From positions 162,990 through 226,989 of the forward strand of contig JBBHKE010001017.1 of NCBI GenBank assembly GCA_037447655.1: a DNA stretch of 64,000 nucleotides. Direction: 5' to 3'. The notes under the pieces are model-generated. The model was not told the DNA's origin. It saw only the letters and a program-made list of their open reading frames with translations, and did not search any database. The first letter of the stretch is position 1. Each line of letters starts with the position of its first letter. Below are positions 32,516 through 44,060 of this stretch, piece after piece. The translations under genes and the position numbers were made by a program. This stretch comes from Zygnema cylindricum. Its lineage: Eukaryota; Streptophyta; Zygnematophyceae; Zygnematales; Zygnemataceae.

Positions 32516-33200
32516 TCCAATGTTGAATGCCCATCGCCCAACACCGAGAAGCCATCGCCCCGTGTCCTATGTCCAATGTGCAATGTCAATGTCTAGTGCC
32601 CATTTTTCAATGTGCAATGTGCGTTGTTAAATGTTCAATTCGCAATATCCAATATCCAATTTCCATTGGCGAATGTGCAATTTCCTATGTCCAATGCCCA
32701 ATTTCCAATGTCTACTGTCCCAATGTCCAATGTACGATGTCCAGTATAAAAATGTGCAATGTATACTGTCCAATGTCCAGTGTGCAATGTCTAAAGTGCA
32801 GTGTGAAATATATTATCTCCAGTACAATATCTAATGTCCAATGTGCAATGTCTAACGTCTGATGTCCAATGTGCAATGCCAATTTTCCAATGTCCATTAT
32901 CTAATTTCTAATTTGCATATGCAATGTGCAATGCGCAATGTCTAATATACAATGTTTATTTTCCAATGCGCACTGCGCAATGTGAAACATGCAGCGTGCA
33001 ACGTGCAATATTCAATGTCCAATTCACAGTGTCCACCACCCAATGCCCGACATCCAACACCTCAACCCCAACACCCAATACCCGCTGACCAGCGCTCAAA
33101 GCCATGTCCAGCGTCTAATGCTCAATGCCCTATTTAAAATTTCAATGCGATTTCTACTGTCCTGCTTAAGTCATTTTTAATGTGTAATGTCCAATACCTG
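32516..33200 (+). repeat. Degenerate ~9-10-nt quasi-repeat (CCAATGTGCAATGT), ~680 bp
   Basis: AATGTCC, AATGTGC, AATGCCC and close variants repeat every 9-10 nt for about 650 bp, degenerating towards CACCCAATGCCC at the right end. The 111-codon frame over it (SNVQC/NVQCAMS pattern) mirrors the repeat and is rejected as a gene. Confidence 0.85.
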
Positions 33201-33707
33201 TAATTTCACGTGCCCATGTTTGTATCAATCATTATATACCCGAGACACGCATCAAATGATAAAACATCATTGGCTTTCATTTGTACGAATAGTATAAGCA
33301 TGATAGATTTTTAGAAAACTTTAGGTGGAATCCCACCTTAAATGTATTTTGTCGCGTCACTCCTCTTGTTTCGTGGAAATTAGAGAATAAGGTGGTTTTG
33401 GCTGACCTGTCAAGCACTGCCACGGTTTGGTGCCACGTGGAAAGTGGAAGCTTCCCCTTGATTAGCAAGAGGTTCTGGCTCGAAGTCCAAGAAAATAAGT
33501 GAATGCCGTAACTCAACTTTAATCGCACTAAATAGCAAAATGCGAACTTTATAAAGATCTCTGTAAAGTACATTTTGTGCGAACAGATTTGCTACAGAAA
33601 AGGTACATAGAAATGCAGGAGAAAGCCCCGTACAGTACTGGAAATGTCACGGCGTCGCCGTGCAATTCATCATAGGTGTCCAGAAAAGGATAATGCCATG
33701 TGTCAAT
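33201..33707. other. Intergenic, no gene seen
   Basis: No recognisable gene. The 98-codon minus frame (33277-33573) has no identifiable motif. Confidence 0.5.
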
Positions 33708-34833
33708 TACACCGTGTATCGCTATTAGTGTTAATATTTTTTTCGCCACTTAAAACATCTTTTAACCGTACACACTTTTCCGATATTTAATTTCCTAGTG
33801 TTGGGTATCGAGGACCCATTTCCGATATTCGATATATGTCGAATTTCAGGTACCCGATATTCAATATATCGCCTCGATATATCGAATTTCAAATCATCGC
33901 GATATATCGCCGATATATCGTATTGTCGATATATCGAAGCTGAAAAAAAAAAATAATAATAATAATCCCACAGGTTTTCAAAGCCTCATGACTTCGGACA
34001 AAGTGACTGTAAAATCTTTGCCGGAAAGAAATACGGTTTTTTCCTGAAAGTCAGCGGAGTGAAGAGATCTCTGAGGTACATTGACGAGGTACACTTGTGA
34101 AGTACACGTACGTCAAAAGCAAGTACGATTTCCCATACGAAAAAGGTCGGTTTCTAGATGTTTGATGATTCTTGAGATTTGATAGTCAGCTTACGTGGAG
34201 CCATTCATATCAGAACACGTATGTAAAACTAATTTAGAAACGATACGCGATGTACCCGATGCCTCTGTAATACATAAATTTTGCTGTCCGTACTATTACA
34301 GAGACCTCCTCGTGTAACCATACCCCAAAAAAGCAATCATTAGAAGTACAGAATTAGTACTTTTTTGTCCGTTACATTTTGCGGCGTCTACCTTTAAGTC
34401 ACGGAACGAAAATCACGGCGTACGTGGCGTATTAGACAATTTGACTAAGACGACAAGATGTAGTACATTTTAAATTCGATGATGACGCAAAATGTACTTC
34501 TCTTTTTTTCTATTTTATTGTACGGTTGAAACTTACGCGGTACGGCTCTAAGTTTTACAGGAAAACGACAGAATAAAACCCTTACTTAAGCACACAGAGA
34601 CGCACCCTTAGTGTTAATATTTTTTTCGCCACTTAACTAAAGCTTAAAGCCACTTAACTTAATTAAAACATCTTATAACCGTACACACTTTTCCGATATT
34701 TAATTTGACAGCCAATCGGAAGATGAGAATCATACCTTTCAATCTCAACCGTCAGATCTACAATTTGACATGTGTGTACGGAGAAAAGATAAGTGGCGAA
34801 AAAAACATTAACACTATTAGCGATTTACGGTGC
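33708..34833. mobile_element. MITE with internally repeated left portion and ~0.8-kb insert
   Basis: The left end TACACCGTGTATCGCTATTA and right end TATTAGCGATTTACGGTG are inverted copies. A segment of about 75-100 bp (TTAGTGTTAATATTTTTTTC through CACTTTTCCGATATTTAATT) occurs at 33726-33793 and again at about 34608-34706, flanking a stretch of roughly 815 bp. The right part, TGTACGGAGAAAAG...AAGTGGCGAAAAAAACATTA, is shared with the element at 42427-42630, which is the uninterrupted form (about 200 bp). Confidence 0.7.
33820..33945. repeat. Cluster of palindromic CGATATATCG motifs
   Basis: CGATATATCG or close variants occur about six times in 120 bp (near 33826, 33872, 33900, 33911 and 33927). 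The decamer is a perfect palindrome. The cluster sits at the left end of the insert inside the MITE at 33708-34833 and could be a subterminal transposase-binding array. Confidence 0.75.
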
Positions 34834-35441
34834 AACTGCCCTGTAATTGGCTAACTGCCCGGTTAAGGTCGGAACGGTGAAATCTTGATGTATATGCGGA
34901 ACAGTTCGTGTAGCCGAGCCTATACAAGATCCGGTACGCTTTATCGGATTGTATTGGAAATGGTTAATCGGATCGTTAATATCGCATATTTTTCCGATAT
35001 GAAACTTGCACTTTTTCCCAAAACTCTGGATATACACCAGCGAGCCCTACGAGCTGACCTGGCAAAGCTTCTTCAGCTGACACGTCCCTACTTTGACTTC
35101 GACGATGATGTCTCCATGGGACCACTTCGACCCTAGCTTCCAGTAGAGTTGCAGGGATTCAGAACTTCTTGTTGAATATTGGCTTTCTGCAGTTTCCAGC
35201 AGCCATGAGGCTGTAGCTTTATTTTAGACGGAGGATTGTCACTGCTACAGCTTTAGTACCAGGTTTCCTTTGTACAGAAAAGTTAATCAAGGAAATTTCT
35301 CCGCAGAAATCTCAGCAACAGAAATTCCCTGCGCAAGATCTTAGCAGAAAAAGCTGTTTGAGTGTTTGTACCTTCTTTATTTCTTTTATTCTGCATATTC
35401 CTTTCTAGACATATTTTTTTCTGTGAAAACTATTTGCAAAG
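34834..35441. other. Upstream region of the SCP2 gene
   Basis: The 5' flank/5' UTR of the following gene. A plus frame at 34885-35136 (containing IHQRALRADLAKLLQLTRPY) shows no known motif and has no splice link to the SCP2 exons. No core promoter is assigned. Confidence 0.45.
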
Positions 35442-38400
35442 ATGGTTGAATCCGAGACTTTTGCTTCATCTTCTACGTTGAAAGCAGCTGCTCTTCTTGA
35501 CCAGATGAAAGATCATTTGGCAACGGAGGCAGGAGAAGAATTAAAGCAGAAAGTTGGATTTGTGTATCAGCTTAACATTGGACCAAAGGTATTTTTTGTT
35601 AGTATCTCTCAAGCTATTGATTTCATATAATTATGTGATAGACTGGGTGCGGCAAGGGTTATGTAGTATGTATATATTGATGTATGTAGATAGATATAAA
35701 ATAAAATTGTCCATTAATGTATAAACTGTAGCCGTGGCCTAATGCAAGAGAATACTTTGTCTGTCTCTCTACTGTGGTGAAGGAATTTTTTCACCAATAT
35801 TTGCATAAACTTGGAAAAAGTAAAACCTCAAATCAGAAAGTTTGATTGAGTGGCATTAACATTTGCCGCTTGCGTCGCACATTTTTTGTTGATTTTTTTG
35901 CAAAATTCATTAGTAATCAGATAAGGTCATGCTAAAGATTTTTTTTTTTTTTTTTTTTACTTGTCAAATTTACTACTCTCATATGACATGTCTCTCGATT
36001 TCGCTAAACTGTTTAGGATTTTTTGTTTCTGTGATAGTCATATGTGACTTTGCTTCAATTGCTTTGAAGTTATGCCTGGACTGCTGGCAGTACGTAATTG
36101 GAAATTGTTAAATTGATTTTTTTAATCAAATGTAGGTTTTCAACATTGTGGATTTTTATAATAAAATCGCTGTTAATTGTTTCCTAGAGTGTCTGTGGTT
36201 ACCATCAGGAATTACACTGTCCATCGCCATAAGTGTTTATGTTCGAAATCTAAATATACCTGTTAATAACATTGGACTTGAATCGCTGATGTCATTTTTT
36301 CTTTAATAAGTAGTATTATTGATACTGATTTCAATTTAATATTAATAATTGCTTTGCATTAATATTACTAAATTAATGTAATTGGTATCAAGTTCAACCG
36401 ATAGTTCTTTTATGCTAATAGCGTTGGGCAGTGTACTTGCATGGATAGTCTTCCTCAATATATCACATTGATATTGGATTAGTGAATTATTAACGTTAAC
36501 ACTTGGCTAGAAATAACCACACTTAAATACGTTTTGCCACGTGGCTCATATGGGCCACTTAACTTATTTTATGATTCCGGGCAAAAATAATAAGATTGGA
36601 ATTAGAGTTATAACTCTATTAGGGATGTAAGGTGTGCTTGTATGGACGAAGTGATCAATGATCTATGAGACTTATGGACATCAGCTTCTTCCTCTCCTCC
36701 TCTCCTCCTCTCCTCTCCTCGTCTCCTTCTCGCCTTCTCTTCCTCTCCAACTCTTCCTCTCTTCCTCTTCCTCTCTCTCCTCTCTCTCCCCTCCCTTTCC
36801 TCCCGCTCCCCTCCCTTTCCTCCCTCTCTTGGCTTTGTGACTTCTGATGTTGCAGAAAATGGGTTTTAACGATGAAATATACGTTGTCGACCTGAAGAAC
36901 AGCACAGTTACCAAAGGTAAATTTTCTGGCGGCATTTGTTTTTTGTTCCAGATTTTGGCAGCTAGCATCTTACTTCGTTTATTTTTTGTTGTTTTCGTTT
37001 CACCTGTATTAATTGAATGCTTTCTAAAGTGAAAGGTCAATTTTGAAGGTAGTTTCTTGTAATATGTTGTAAAGATGAATGGCGTCCTTGATCAGTGAGT
37101 TAGTAATTCATCTTTAGAAAGAAGCTTGGTCTTAACTCACCATTGATCATTTTTTGCTTCTTGTTCGCTTTTTTTTTTCTCATTTTTTTGTTTCAATGTG
37201 AGAAATGAAGTTGCAAAGTTTTGGTTTACTTAAAAAATGCGAGCATAACAGAAAAATTACCAATCGCTAACTTAGGAATTGAGGGTGTTTGCTTTCGCAT
37301 TTTTTTGTTTTAATTTGGGAGATGAATTGTATAGTTTTGCTTAAGAACAAAAATGCCCGCATGTTAACAAAAAAACTTATCAATTCCGAATTCTTTCATG
37401 GTTTTTGTGTAGGAGCATATGAAGGAAATCTGGGTGTCACCTTTTCATTTGAGGATAGCGGCATTTTTTGGTTTCAATCTGGATGATGAAATTGTACAGT
37501 TCTGCTTTTTAATTTAAAAAAAAATATTGTCGAGGGTTTCATGGTTTTTTTATTGTTTTCTGTATGGTTTAGGAGCATATGAAGGAAAACCAGATGCCAC
37601 CTTTTCATTCGTGGATAGCGACTTTGTAAACGTGGCTACGGGGAAGATGAATCCACAGATGGCATTTATAAGGTACAACGATTGCTTTTTGATTGCTTAT
37701 CTCAAGGAACATAAAGTCGAAACGCCTTTAACTGCCAGACAAATGTTCAACACCAATAGTGATGAGTAGTGCACTCCATTGATCGTTTTTAGTGTTAATG
37801 AATTAGTGTAAACACTTCATTAAAATTAACTGCACTAAATCATATGGGCCACTTAACTAAATATTGTTATGAACACTACAAAAAAGATTTGAATTAGAGT
37901 GATTATCTTTAATAGCGATGGGCAGTGTATAATGCAATCACACGTAAAAATGACGAAAATTGAGTTATTATTCAATCACATGCGAAAGTATGAATAGTAA
38001 ATCTTTAAGAGGGACCGGGGTTTGAAAAACGTACATAGACCTCCACACTTGTGAATGCTTGGTTTCTTTCTCAAACGTCGTGTCAATTTCACTGTTATTC
38101 GTGGAAACTGCAATATGAAAAAATTATTAACTCTCATGTTTAGGAATTATTTGTGTTCTTGCTAAGATGTTGCTAACAATTTATGGAAAATGCTTTTGGT
38201 ACTGCTGAAAGCAAACTTGGTGATGGATGGCATAGGCAGAAAGTTTTAGTTTTATATCAGAATTATTTGATGTGGACCATAATAGGTTACCATGGTTGCT
38301 TTACTATGTTCTACCAGTTGTCCACTTCACCACTTTATCATTCGTTGTATTTAGTTTGGATTAGATGCGAGATTATTATGGTCTTTATGCCTTGTGCACG

Positions 38401-39926
38401 GAAAAAAGGGGTCTAAGTGGATGACGTTTATAGTTTATGTCCATTTTTTTCATTATATATCGTTGTCTACTCTAATTTGTTCACATGCCTCATAAGGCAT
38501 CGTCGAACCTTAAACATGGTTTAGTCTATTTAGTTGAGAGATTTATTGTGTTTTTAAGAAAAAATCTTTTTGTGATTTTGTCTTTTAGGGAGTATGCTGC
38601 GTGTGAATGGATGTCATATTAGCACTTTATAAGCAGTCAATTTAAGGTTTATGGACTGTCTGGGCTAATTGAGTGAGACGTCAAACTTGGCCACATTTGC
38701 TCCGTAAATTTGCTTCCTACTCATTAAATTACGGCATATGGAAATTAAATTACGGCATATGTGAGGTTAAGACATGGAAAGTAGTGAATGGGATAAAAAA
38801 ATGAAATATTATTATTGTTTGAAGTGGACAGTCGTGGAAGATTGCTGCATTTTATTGAGAAGTGCGGTGCTTGTTGTAGATGTGAGAACCTATAAATTAT
38901 TCACACGTTGTTCAATTAGGTTTTCGGAAAGCCAGGTTGAGATTGACCCTAAAAAGGAAGAAATCATTCTGTAGAAAATATGGATTTCAAGTCAAAGCCT
39001 GAGAAGGAATGTGCTATCTCTTTTTTTCTTAATGCTATTTTTTTTGCGTTTCACAGTCATACATGTCCTTTGGACTGAAATAGAAATATTAAACGTTAAC
39101 TGAAACAGTCCTCATACTAATTTCTTGACGTTAATAGTGATTCAGTGTAGTGTCTTATTATGGAAAATGAGTGATTTGCCGACTGTAAAAGATGAAACAA
39201 GAGGCCAAGACATAACAGCTACAGGTGTAAGAATCAATTCAAAGTTACAGGTACAAGAGAGTGGCAACAGAGACTTGATTTTTCTGATCTCCCATAGTTT
39301 CTGGGAAAAATTATGTATTGTGAAGGTGATTGAGACTGCAGCAATTGTGAATTAAGTTTATGGTAAAGAATAACTTTGAGTAAACACACTACAGAAATAG
39401 GAGGTCGCGAGGATTAGCGAGAATCGAGAAGTTGGGTGTCTGTGGATGAAGTTATATCATTTGGTCAGGTGATCTATACAGTTGCAAAATTTCTCGCCCT
39501 CTAGAAGCGTAATTCAAAAACAACCATCTCTCTCTCTCTCCCTCTTTCCCTCTCTCCTGCTCTCCCTTTTCCCTCTCTCCTGCTGTCCCTTTTTCCCTCT
39601 CTCCTGCTGTCCCTTTTTCCCTCTCTCCCTCTTTCCCTCTCTCGTCTCCCTTTCTTCTCTCTCCCACTCTCTCTCCCTCTCTCCCTCTTTCTCTAGAATC
39701 ATTTGATACAGGTTTGACGTTGTGTGAACCCTATGTCATTCCAAGTCAATTTCCATGTTATTTTTGTAATGGTGATGGTTGGAATGTTTTAACCATTACC
39801 TAATTTCTTCTCCCCTTTTTCTTTGTTTTTTTTTTACTCAGGGGAAAGATGCGTATCAAGGGCAGCATGAGGGCTGCTCAGAAATTTACTCCCGATATTT
39901 TCCCAAAGCCGGCGGCAAAACTGTGA
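35442..39926 (+). CDS. SCP2: SCP2-type sterol carrier protein (non-specific lipid transfer)
   Basis: The exons are 35442-35588, 36856-36916, 37573-37672 and 39842-39926, joined in phase 0/1/2 with GT-AG junctions. They encode 130 residues with TGA at 39924-39926. The protein begins MVESETFASSSTLK, then has QMKDHLATEAGEELKQKVGF, VYQLNIGPK, DEIYVVDLKNSTVTKG, GAYEGKPDATFSFVDSDFVN, VATGKMNPQMAFIRGKMRIK and GSMRAAQKFTPDIFPKP. This is the stand-alone SCP2 domain of plant SCP2, a peroxisomal lipid/acyl carrier. The usual plant C-terminal peroxisome signal is S-K-L or similar; here the protein ends P-A-A-K-L, so the terminal AKL may serve as a PTS1-like tripeptide. The length matches the family (about 120-130). 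A decayed copy of exon 3 lies in intron 2, and intron 3 holds a MITE and a CT tract. Confidence 0.93.
36213..36435. mobile_element. MITE, family 1, in SCP2 intron 1
   Basis: The left end is TACACTGTCCATCGCCATAA and the right end is ATAGCGTTGGGCAGTGTA, inverted copies 223 bp apart. No coding capacity. Confidence 0.75.
36473..36638. mobile_element. Truncated MITE, family 1
   Basis: It has the internal family words (TTAACGTTAACACTTGGCTAG, CACGTGGCTCATATGGGCCA, GAATTAGAGTTATAACTC) and a degraded right end. The left terminus is lost. Confidence 0.55.
36677..36840 (+). repeat. CT-rich microsatellite at the 3' end of SCP2 intron 1
   Basis: TCCTCTCCTCC-type repeats for about 160 bp, ending 15 bp before the exon 2 acceptor (36854-36855). 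It effectively forms an expanded polypyrimidine tract on the sense strand. Confidence 0.9.
37180..37580 (+). repeat. Tandem duplication in SCP2 intron 2 including a decayed exon-3 copy
   Basis: GAGCATATGAAGGAAA...CACCTTTTCATT occurs at about 37412-37460 after an intact acceptor (TTTTGTGTAG) and again as the real exon 3 at 37573. The first copy reads GAYEGNLGVTFSFEDSG but runs into intron-like sequence and a stop without a donor. Flanking words (CATTTTTTTGTTTCAATNTG..GATGAANTTG) occur near 37180, 37300 and 37468, so the unit was duplicated more than once. Confidence 0.85.
37770..37929. mobile_element. MITE, family 1, in SCP2 intron 3
   Basis: The left end is diverged (TGCACTCCATTGATCG). The right end TAATAGCGATGGGCAGTGTA is intact. 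It shares the family interior CATATGGGCCACTTAACTAA. The insertion lies about 100 bp downstream of exon 3. Confidence 0.7.
39525..39693 (+). repeat. CT-rich microsatellite in SCP2 intron 3
   Basis: CTCTCTCCCTCTTTCCC runs with a three-copy CTCTCCTGCTGTCCCTTTTT-type unit, pyrimidine on the sense strand. It ends about 150 bp before the exon 4 acceptor. Confidence 0.9.
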
Positions 39927-41664
39927 TTGGGCATGACTCAGTTTTTCGTTCTGGATTATATTAGTTTTTCTCGATTTTTCTCAGTTTTTCTCGGATTTCT
40001 CTATTCAAGCGTCTTGCTCGTGCCCATAGCTGATGTACATATTCCTCCTTTTCGGTGACTACTTCGCGATTTTTTTCCCTTGCCGAGAAGCCTGGGCAGA
40101 GATGAGAAACAAACAAAAATTTGCTGACGTTGGCTAGTTGGAAGAATAAAAGTGTGGCATATTTCATATTTTGGAGGTTTCTGGAGAAGTTGCTCTATGG
40201 ACACCGAAAAACATGTCTTCTTCCTGTCAATGTTCTGTTACAATCAATTATTTTTTAATGGATGGGACCTTGTTGACAAAAAAGAGCCAAGAAAATTTGA
40301 ATTTATGATCCATGGCAAATTTCAAAAGGTTATGGTTGCAATCTATCATTTTTTTAAAGATGTGACCTTGTTGAAAAAGAGAGTCGAGAAATATAAAGTT
40401 ATGATCCACGACAATTTTAAAAGGTTATGGTTACAGCTTTATGTATACCATAGGTCTGGCAATATTGGCGTGGTGATAATTTTGATTGGAACTTGACAAA
40501 TCAGTATAAACTGCTCACTTGAAATGGAGTATACTGTGAATTTCACGAAAAAGTGTCGTTTTACAGGGATTGTGTTGTGTCACTGTATGTTTGTATTTGT
40601 CTAATTTCCAACCAGTTGTTCATGTTCTAGTGTAAATGCACTGCTGGATTTATTACTTTTAATTTTGCCACAAAAAGGAATATGTATGACGTGTCCCTTC
40701 CGTTGGCCGTAACGAAAACGTTGGGGGACTATTGTTCAAGCTGTAGTCAATGCAAACTAAAAGCAAGAAAAAGTTAGTAGTGTTTCCACACACACCATGG
40801 GTTTGAACGTGCGGAAACAATCGGAAATGTTATTTACTGTTCCAATGTACTTGTACAATACACAAATGACATTATGTACTTCGTGTTTATCTTGTACATT
40901 ACGAGTACTGTACGGGGCAGCGATATATTGTATTTCCAGTTCTTTTACAGCCTGGGAGGTAAAACTCCTGTAAATATTCGTGTCTGTTGCCACACAGTCT
41001 GTTCGCATTGGTGATTGCAAAGAATAGTTCTGAACTCGGTTGGACTCGCCATTTATATTTTATCTTACTGGCTTTACCTTGAATAATTGAACAATAGTGT
41101 GAAATTTCCTAAGAGTTGAAATATTATTTGGAATATACGTCCAGTTATAAACTTCGAGTCATATGCTCGTGTCTTCCCTACAAACAAATCACGGTGTTTA
41201 ACATTGCTGTAGTCCAAAGCTTGTCATCAGCTACTAACTTTTTTAAGGTCGAATGGTTTTTGACAATGTCTACAAGTCGATGTTTGCGCATGTGGGTTTA
41301 CCAAAAAGGTTTAATGTTTTGAATACCTGAATCGAGAGTAAGGGATGGAAAGGAAACAGTGGCTTCTCTCAAACATCCTTCATATTATGAATTACAATCA
41401 TTAAGCAACTCTATTTAAGATCATCATGATTTTGCAGTTATATTTGCTAACTCGAAATAATCGCGCGGTCCTTGGGCAGTGAACTGCCATATGAGAGAGA
41501 GGACACATTGACTACAGAATTTGCCTCTGCCGACTGCCACACTTACTGCAGTGTACCATTGACTTTGCAGCTGTACTTTCCCTACGACTTCTCAACAAAG
41601 GGAGCAAAGAGCGGCAAGAGTTGACGTGCTGTGCCCAAATAGTGCTGCATACAATTTATGGATT

Positions 41665-41730
41665 TGTACGGTACGGTATCTGCTTTGTTTTGGATTTGTA
41701 CGGTACAGTGTCTGCTTTGTTTTTCTTTTC
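41665..41730. repeat. Two-copy ~34-bp tandem duplication
   Basis: GGATTTGTACGGTACGGTAT and CTGCTTTGTTTT are followed directly by GGATTTGTACGGTACAGTGT and CTGCTTTGTTTT. No function is apparent. Confidence 0.85.
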
Positions 41731-42426
41731 CGGGTCTTTATCCGTATCTCCTCATGCCTGTCGTACAGATTCTAAGATCGTACGAAGATTACAGTACAGC
41801 AATGTGATTGTACAAGCTCGTAACGGAAAACTACAGTTTGTTACGGTAAATATGCCACGTGGTAGTAAGTAGTAACCTTTGGTTTGGCTCATGCCGAACG
41901 AAGAGCACCCCTGCCTCCCATATAAATTCTGGTGTCTAGTCTAGTGACTTGCATCCAAACAATAGATCTGAGCCGTAGATGATGATTTTCCGACAGAAAG
42001 TACGGCAGGATCAGGATAGAACCAATTGGATGCGTCACCGACATTACATTTCTTTTGGAACCACAGATCTTTTGCAGATAGGACATAGTTCTATGTTGGA
42101 AACGGTTGATGGAAACAGTTTATGTACAAAAAGGATATCGTATCGGTACGGCTTAGACACAGTTATGAGGATGATCACGTGGACGTATACTTTGGGACGG
42201 ATTGCTTTCTTATTTGTGTACGGACATGTACTTCTTGACGCTCTTTCTTTCTAGTTTCCTTCCGTTCAAAACTTTGATCCAGCCTGATAGTCGTATAATA
42301 CGGAGTGATTAACCCACAGAATCACATCTATCATGTAAAAGAAAAAAAATTGATACAGAAAAAGAAAAAAAAAAGAAAGTAAATATTACAATGTGCAAAA
42401 AAACTGTGCAGAAAAGCTACAGGATA

Positions 42427-42630
42427 TACCGTGGCGTGTATCACTGTTAGAGTTAATCCTTTTGCCAGCCTTTAAACTCATTCTCCGTGCACACATAGAT
42501 TTGTAATCGTCGCGATGGAAACAAGAAGATACTTACCTTCCGATTGGCGGTCTCAAATGAATATCATATGTACGGAGAAAAGTTGAAGTGGCAAAAGAAA
42601 CATTCACTCATAATTAGCGATACACGGATA
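42427..42630. mobile_element. MITE (uninterrupted relative of 33708-34833)
   Basis: The left end is CGTGTATCACTGTTAGAGTT and the right end is AATTAGCGATACACGG. The interior CGTGCACACATAG...ATGTACGGAGAAAAGTTGAA matches the right part of the 33.7-34.8 kb element. Confidence 0.7.
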
Positions 42631-43825
42631 AACTGTGGACTACTGTAGCTTACTATTTTGAGTTAGAAAAACACTCACTGTGTACGGTCCAATACAGTAA
42701 TTTTCTAGGTGCACATCGTCAAAAAAAAAAAAACTTCCGTGACACGAGTACGGAAAAGTTAAAAAATACACAAAGAAAAAATAAAAAAGTGGCAATAAAA
42801 GAAAAAAGCGTCTACTCTCCAGCAGCAGTAGTGACGTATGCTTCCAAGTTTTCTAAGTACTGTAGCGTTTTGACGTAGTGAACCGAGCTGAAAATCGACT
42901 ACACAGGGTCACAAATTCTCAACCTTAGTTTTTTTTTGACAGCAGATTGCATTATGGTGCATGATAGGCCCTTAACTTAAGAAGGCCATCCATGGGCCAT
43001 AATATGCATAGCAGTTAAAACTCAAATCGACACTATTTTTCACGTGACGATTTTCCTTTTTTAAGTCTTTTTGGAGACTTGCATTTGCGATTTACGACAA
43101 TTTGTGTTCACTTACAACAATTTTGTGTTTTTAAAAGAAGTGAAATGCAATGCTTTCAGAGTCATTTCCGAGGAAATTTATGTAATTTCTGACGAGAATA
43201 TGTAGTTTATTTTTTCAGTCAAAATAAAAAATACTGGATTAGTGAATTTGTGGACAATGTAGTACGTTTTTCTGTTCAAAAACCTTTTCATAACAATTTC
43301 TCCTTTACCTTTTCATGCCTTCATCTGAGTCTGAGGTTAGAATTTGTGGAGAGGAGAGCCTTTTTGTTTTTTGTTTCTTATTGTTTTTTGTTTCTTATTG
43401 TTTTTTGTTTTAAACCAAAATCAGTACAATGGAGGAAAACCTGTTTTTAGGGATGACTTGTTTTACACCAACTTATCTCAAACCTTTGGTTTACAGATAA
43501 TAAGGTTGAAAAGAATGTCTCATTTTTCGGAAAAATTCTATCAAACCAAACCTTATTATTATTCTCTCTTCCAAACGAGATCATAATGATAATAAATGTC
43601 CACTTCGTTCGAATTCATTTAACCTTCGATTCATTTTTCATGCTCGTTACATTTCGTAAAATTTCTCAATCAAGCCATTTAATTCTGTTCCCTTGGTAAT
43701 CTGTCTCCTTCAAAATCCAATTGACGAATGTGTCAAGCTCTGAATAGAAGTCCACATTGAAAAAGTTTCTGGTGGCAAAAAAAAGGTTGGATCTTGTTTC
43801 AGTTTTTACCTCAGTTAAAGTGAGA

Positions 43826-44060
43826 GACATGAAAGTTGAATCCGAAAGACAGTAAAGTGAAACTGAAAGGAATTTGAATCTGAAAAGAAGTTCAAGCCAG
43901 AGGAAAATTAAAGCCAAGAGAAAGTCGAATCCGAAAGGAAATTGAAGTCAAAATAAAGTTGAACCGAAAGGAAGTCGAAGTTGAAGTCCAAGGAAGTTGG
44001 ATGTTGAAAGAAATTTTAAGGCGAATCTGAGTAAGTTGAATTTGAAGTTGAAAGGTTGTT
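43826..44060 (+). repeat. Degenerate ~17-nt purine-rich quasi-repeat upstream of KEG
   Basis: GAAAGTTGAATCCGAAAG-like units (GAATCTGAAAAGAAG, GTCGAATCCGAAAGGAAA, GTTGAACCGAAAGGAAG) repeat about every 16-18 nt for some 230 bp, ending roughly 40 bp before the KEG start codon. It probably lies in the 5' UTR or core promoter. An in-frame upstream ATG at 43997 encodes only this repeat. Confidence 0.75.

Larger units (their letters stand above)
39927..43790. other. Intergenic region, no recognised gene
   Basis: Contains the SCP2 3' flank, a two-copy duplication of about 33 bp at 41665-41730 (GGATTTGTACGGTACNGTNT) and a MITE at 42427-42630. Frames such as 41621-41872 (+) and 40757-41020 (-) show no known motif. 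Repeated TTGTTTTTTGTTTCTTA units lie near 43370-43400. Confidence 0.5.

Noticed and set aside
32527-32862. 111-codon frame with NVQCAMSN repeats
   Set aside because: It mirrors the CCAATGTGCAATGT quasi-repeat and has no independent coding signal.
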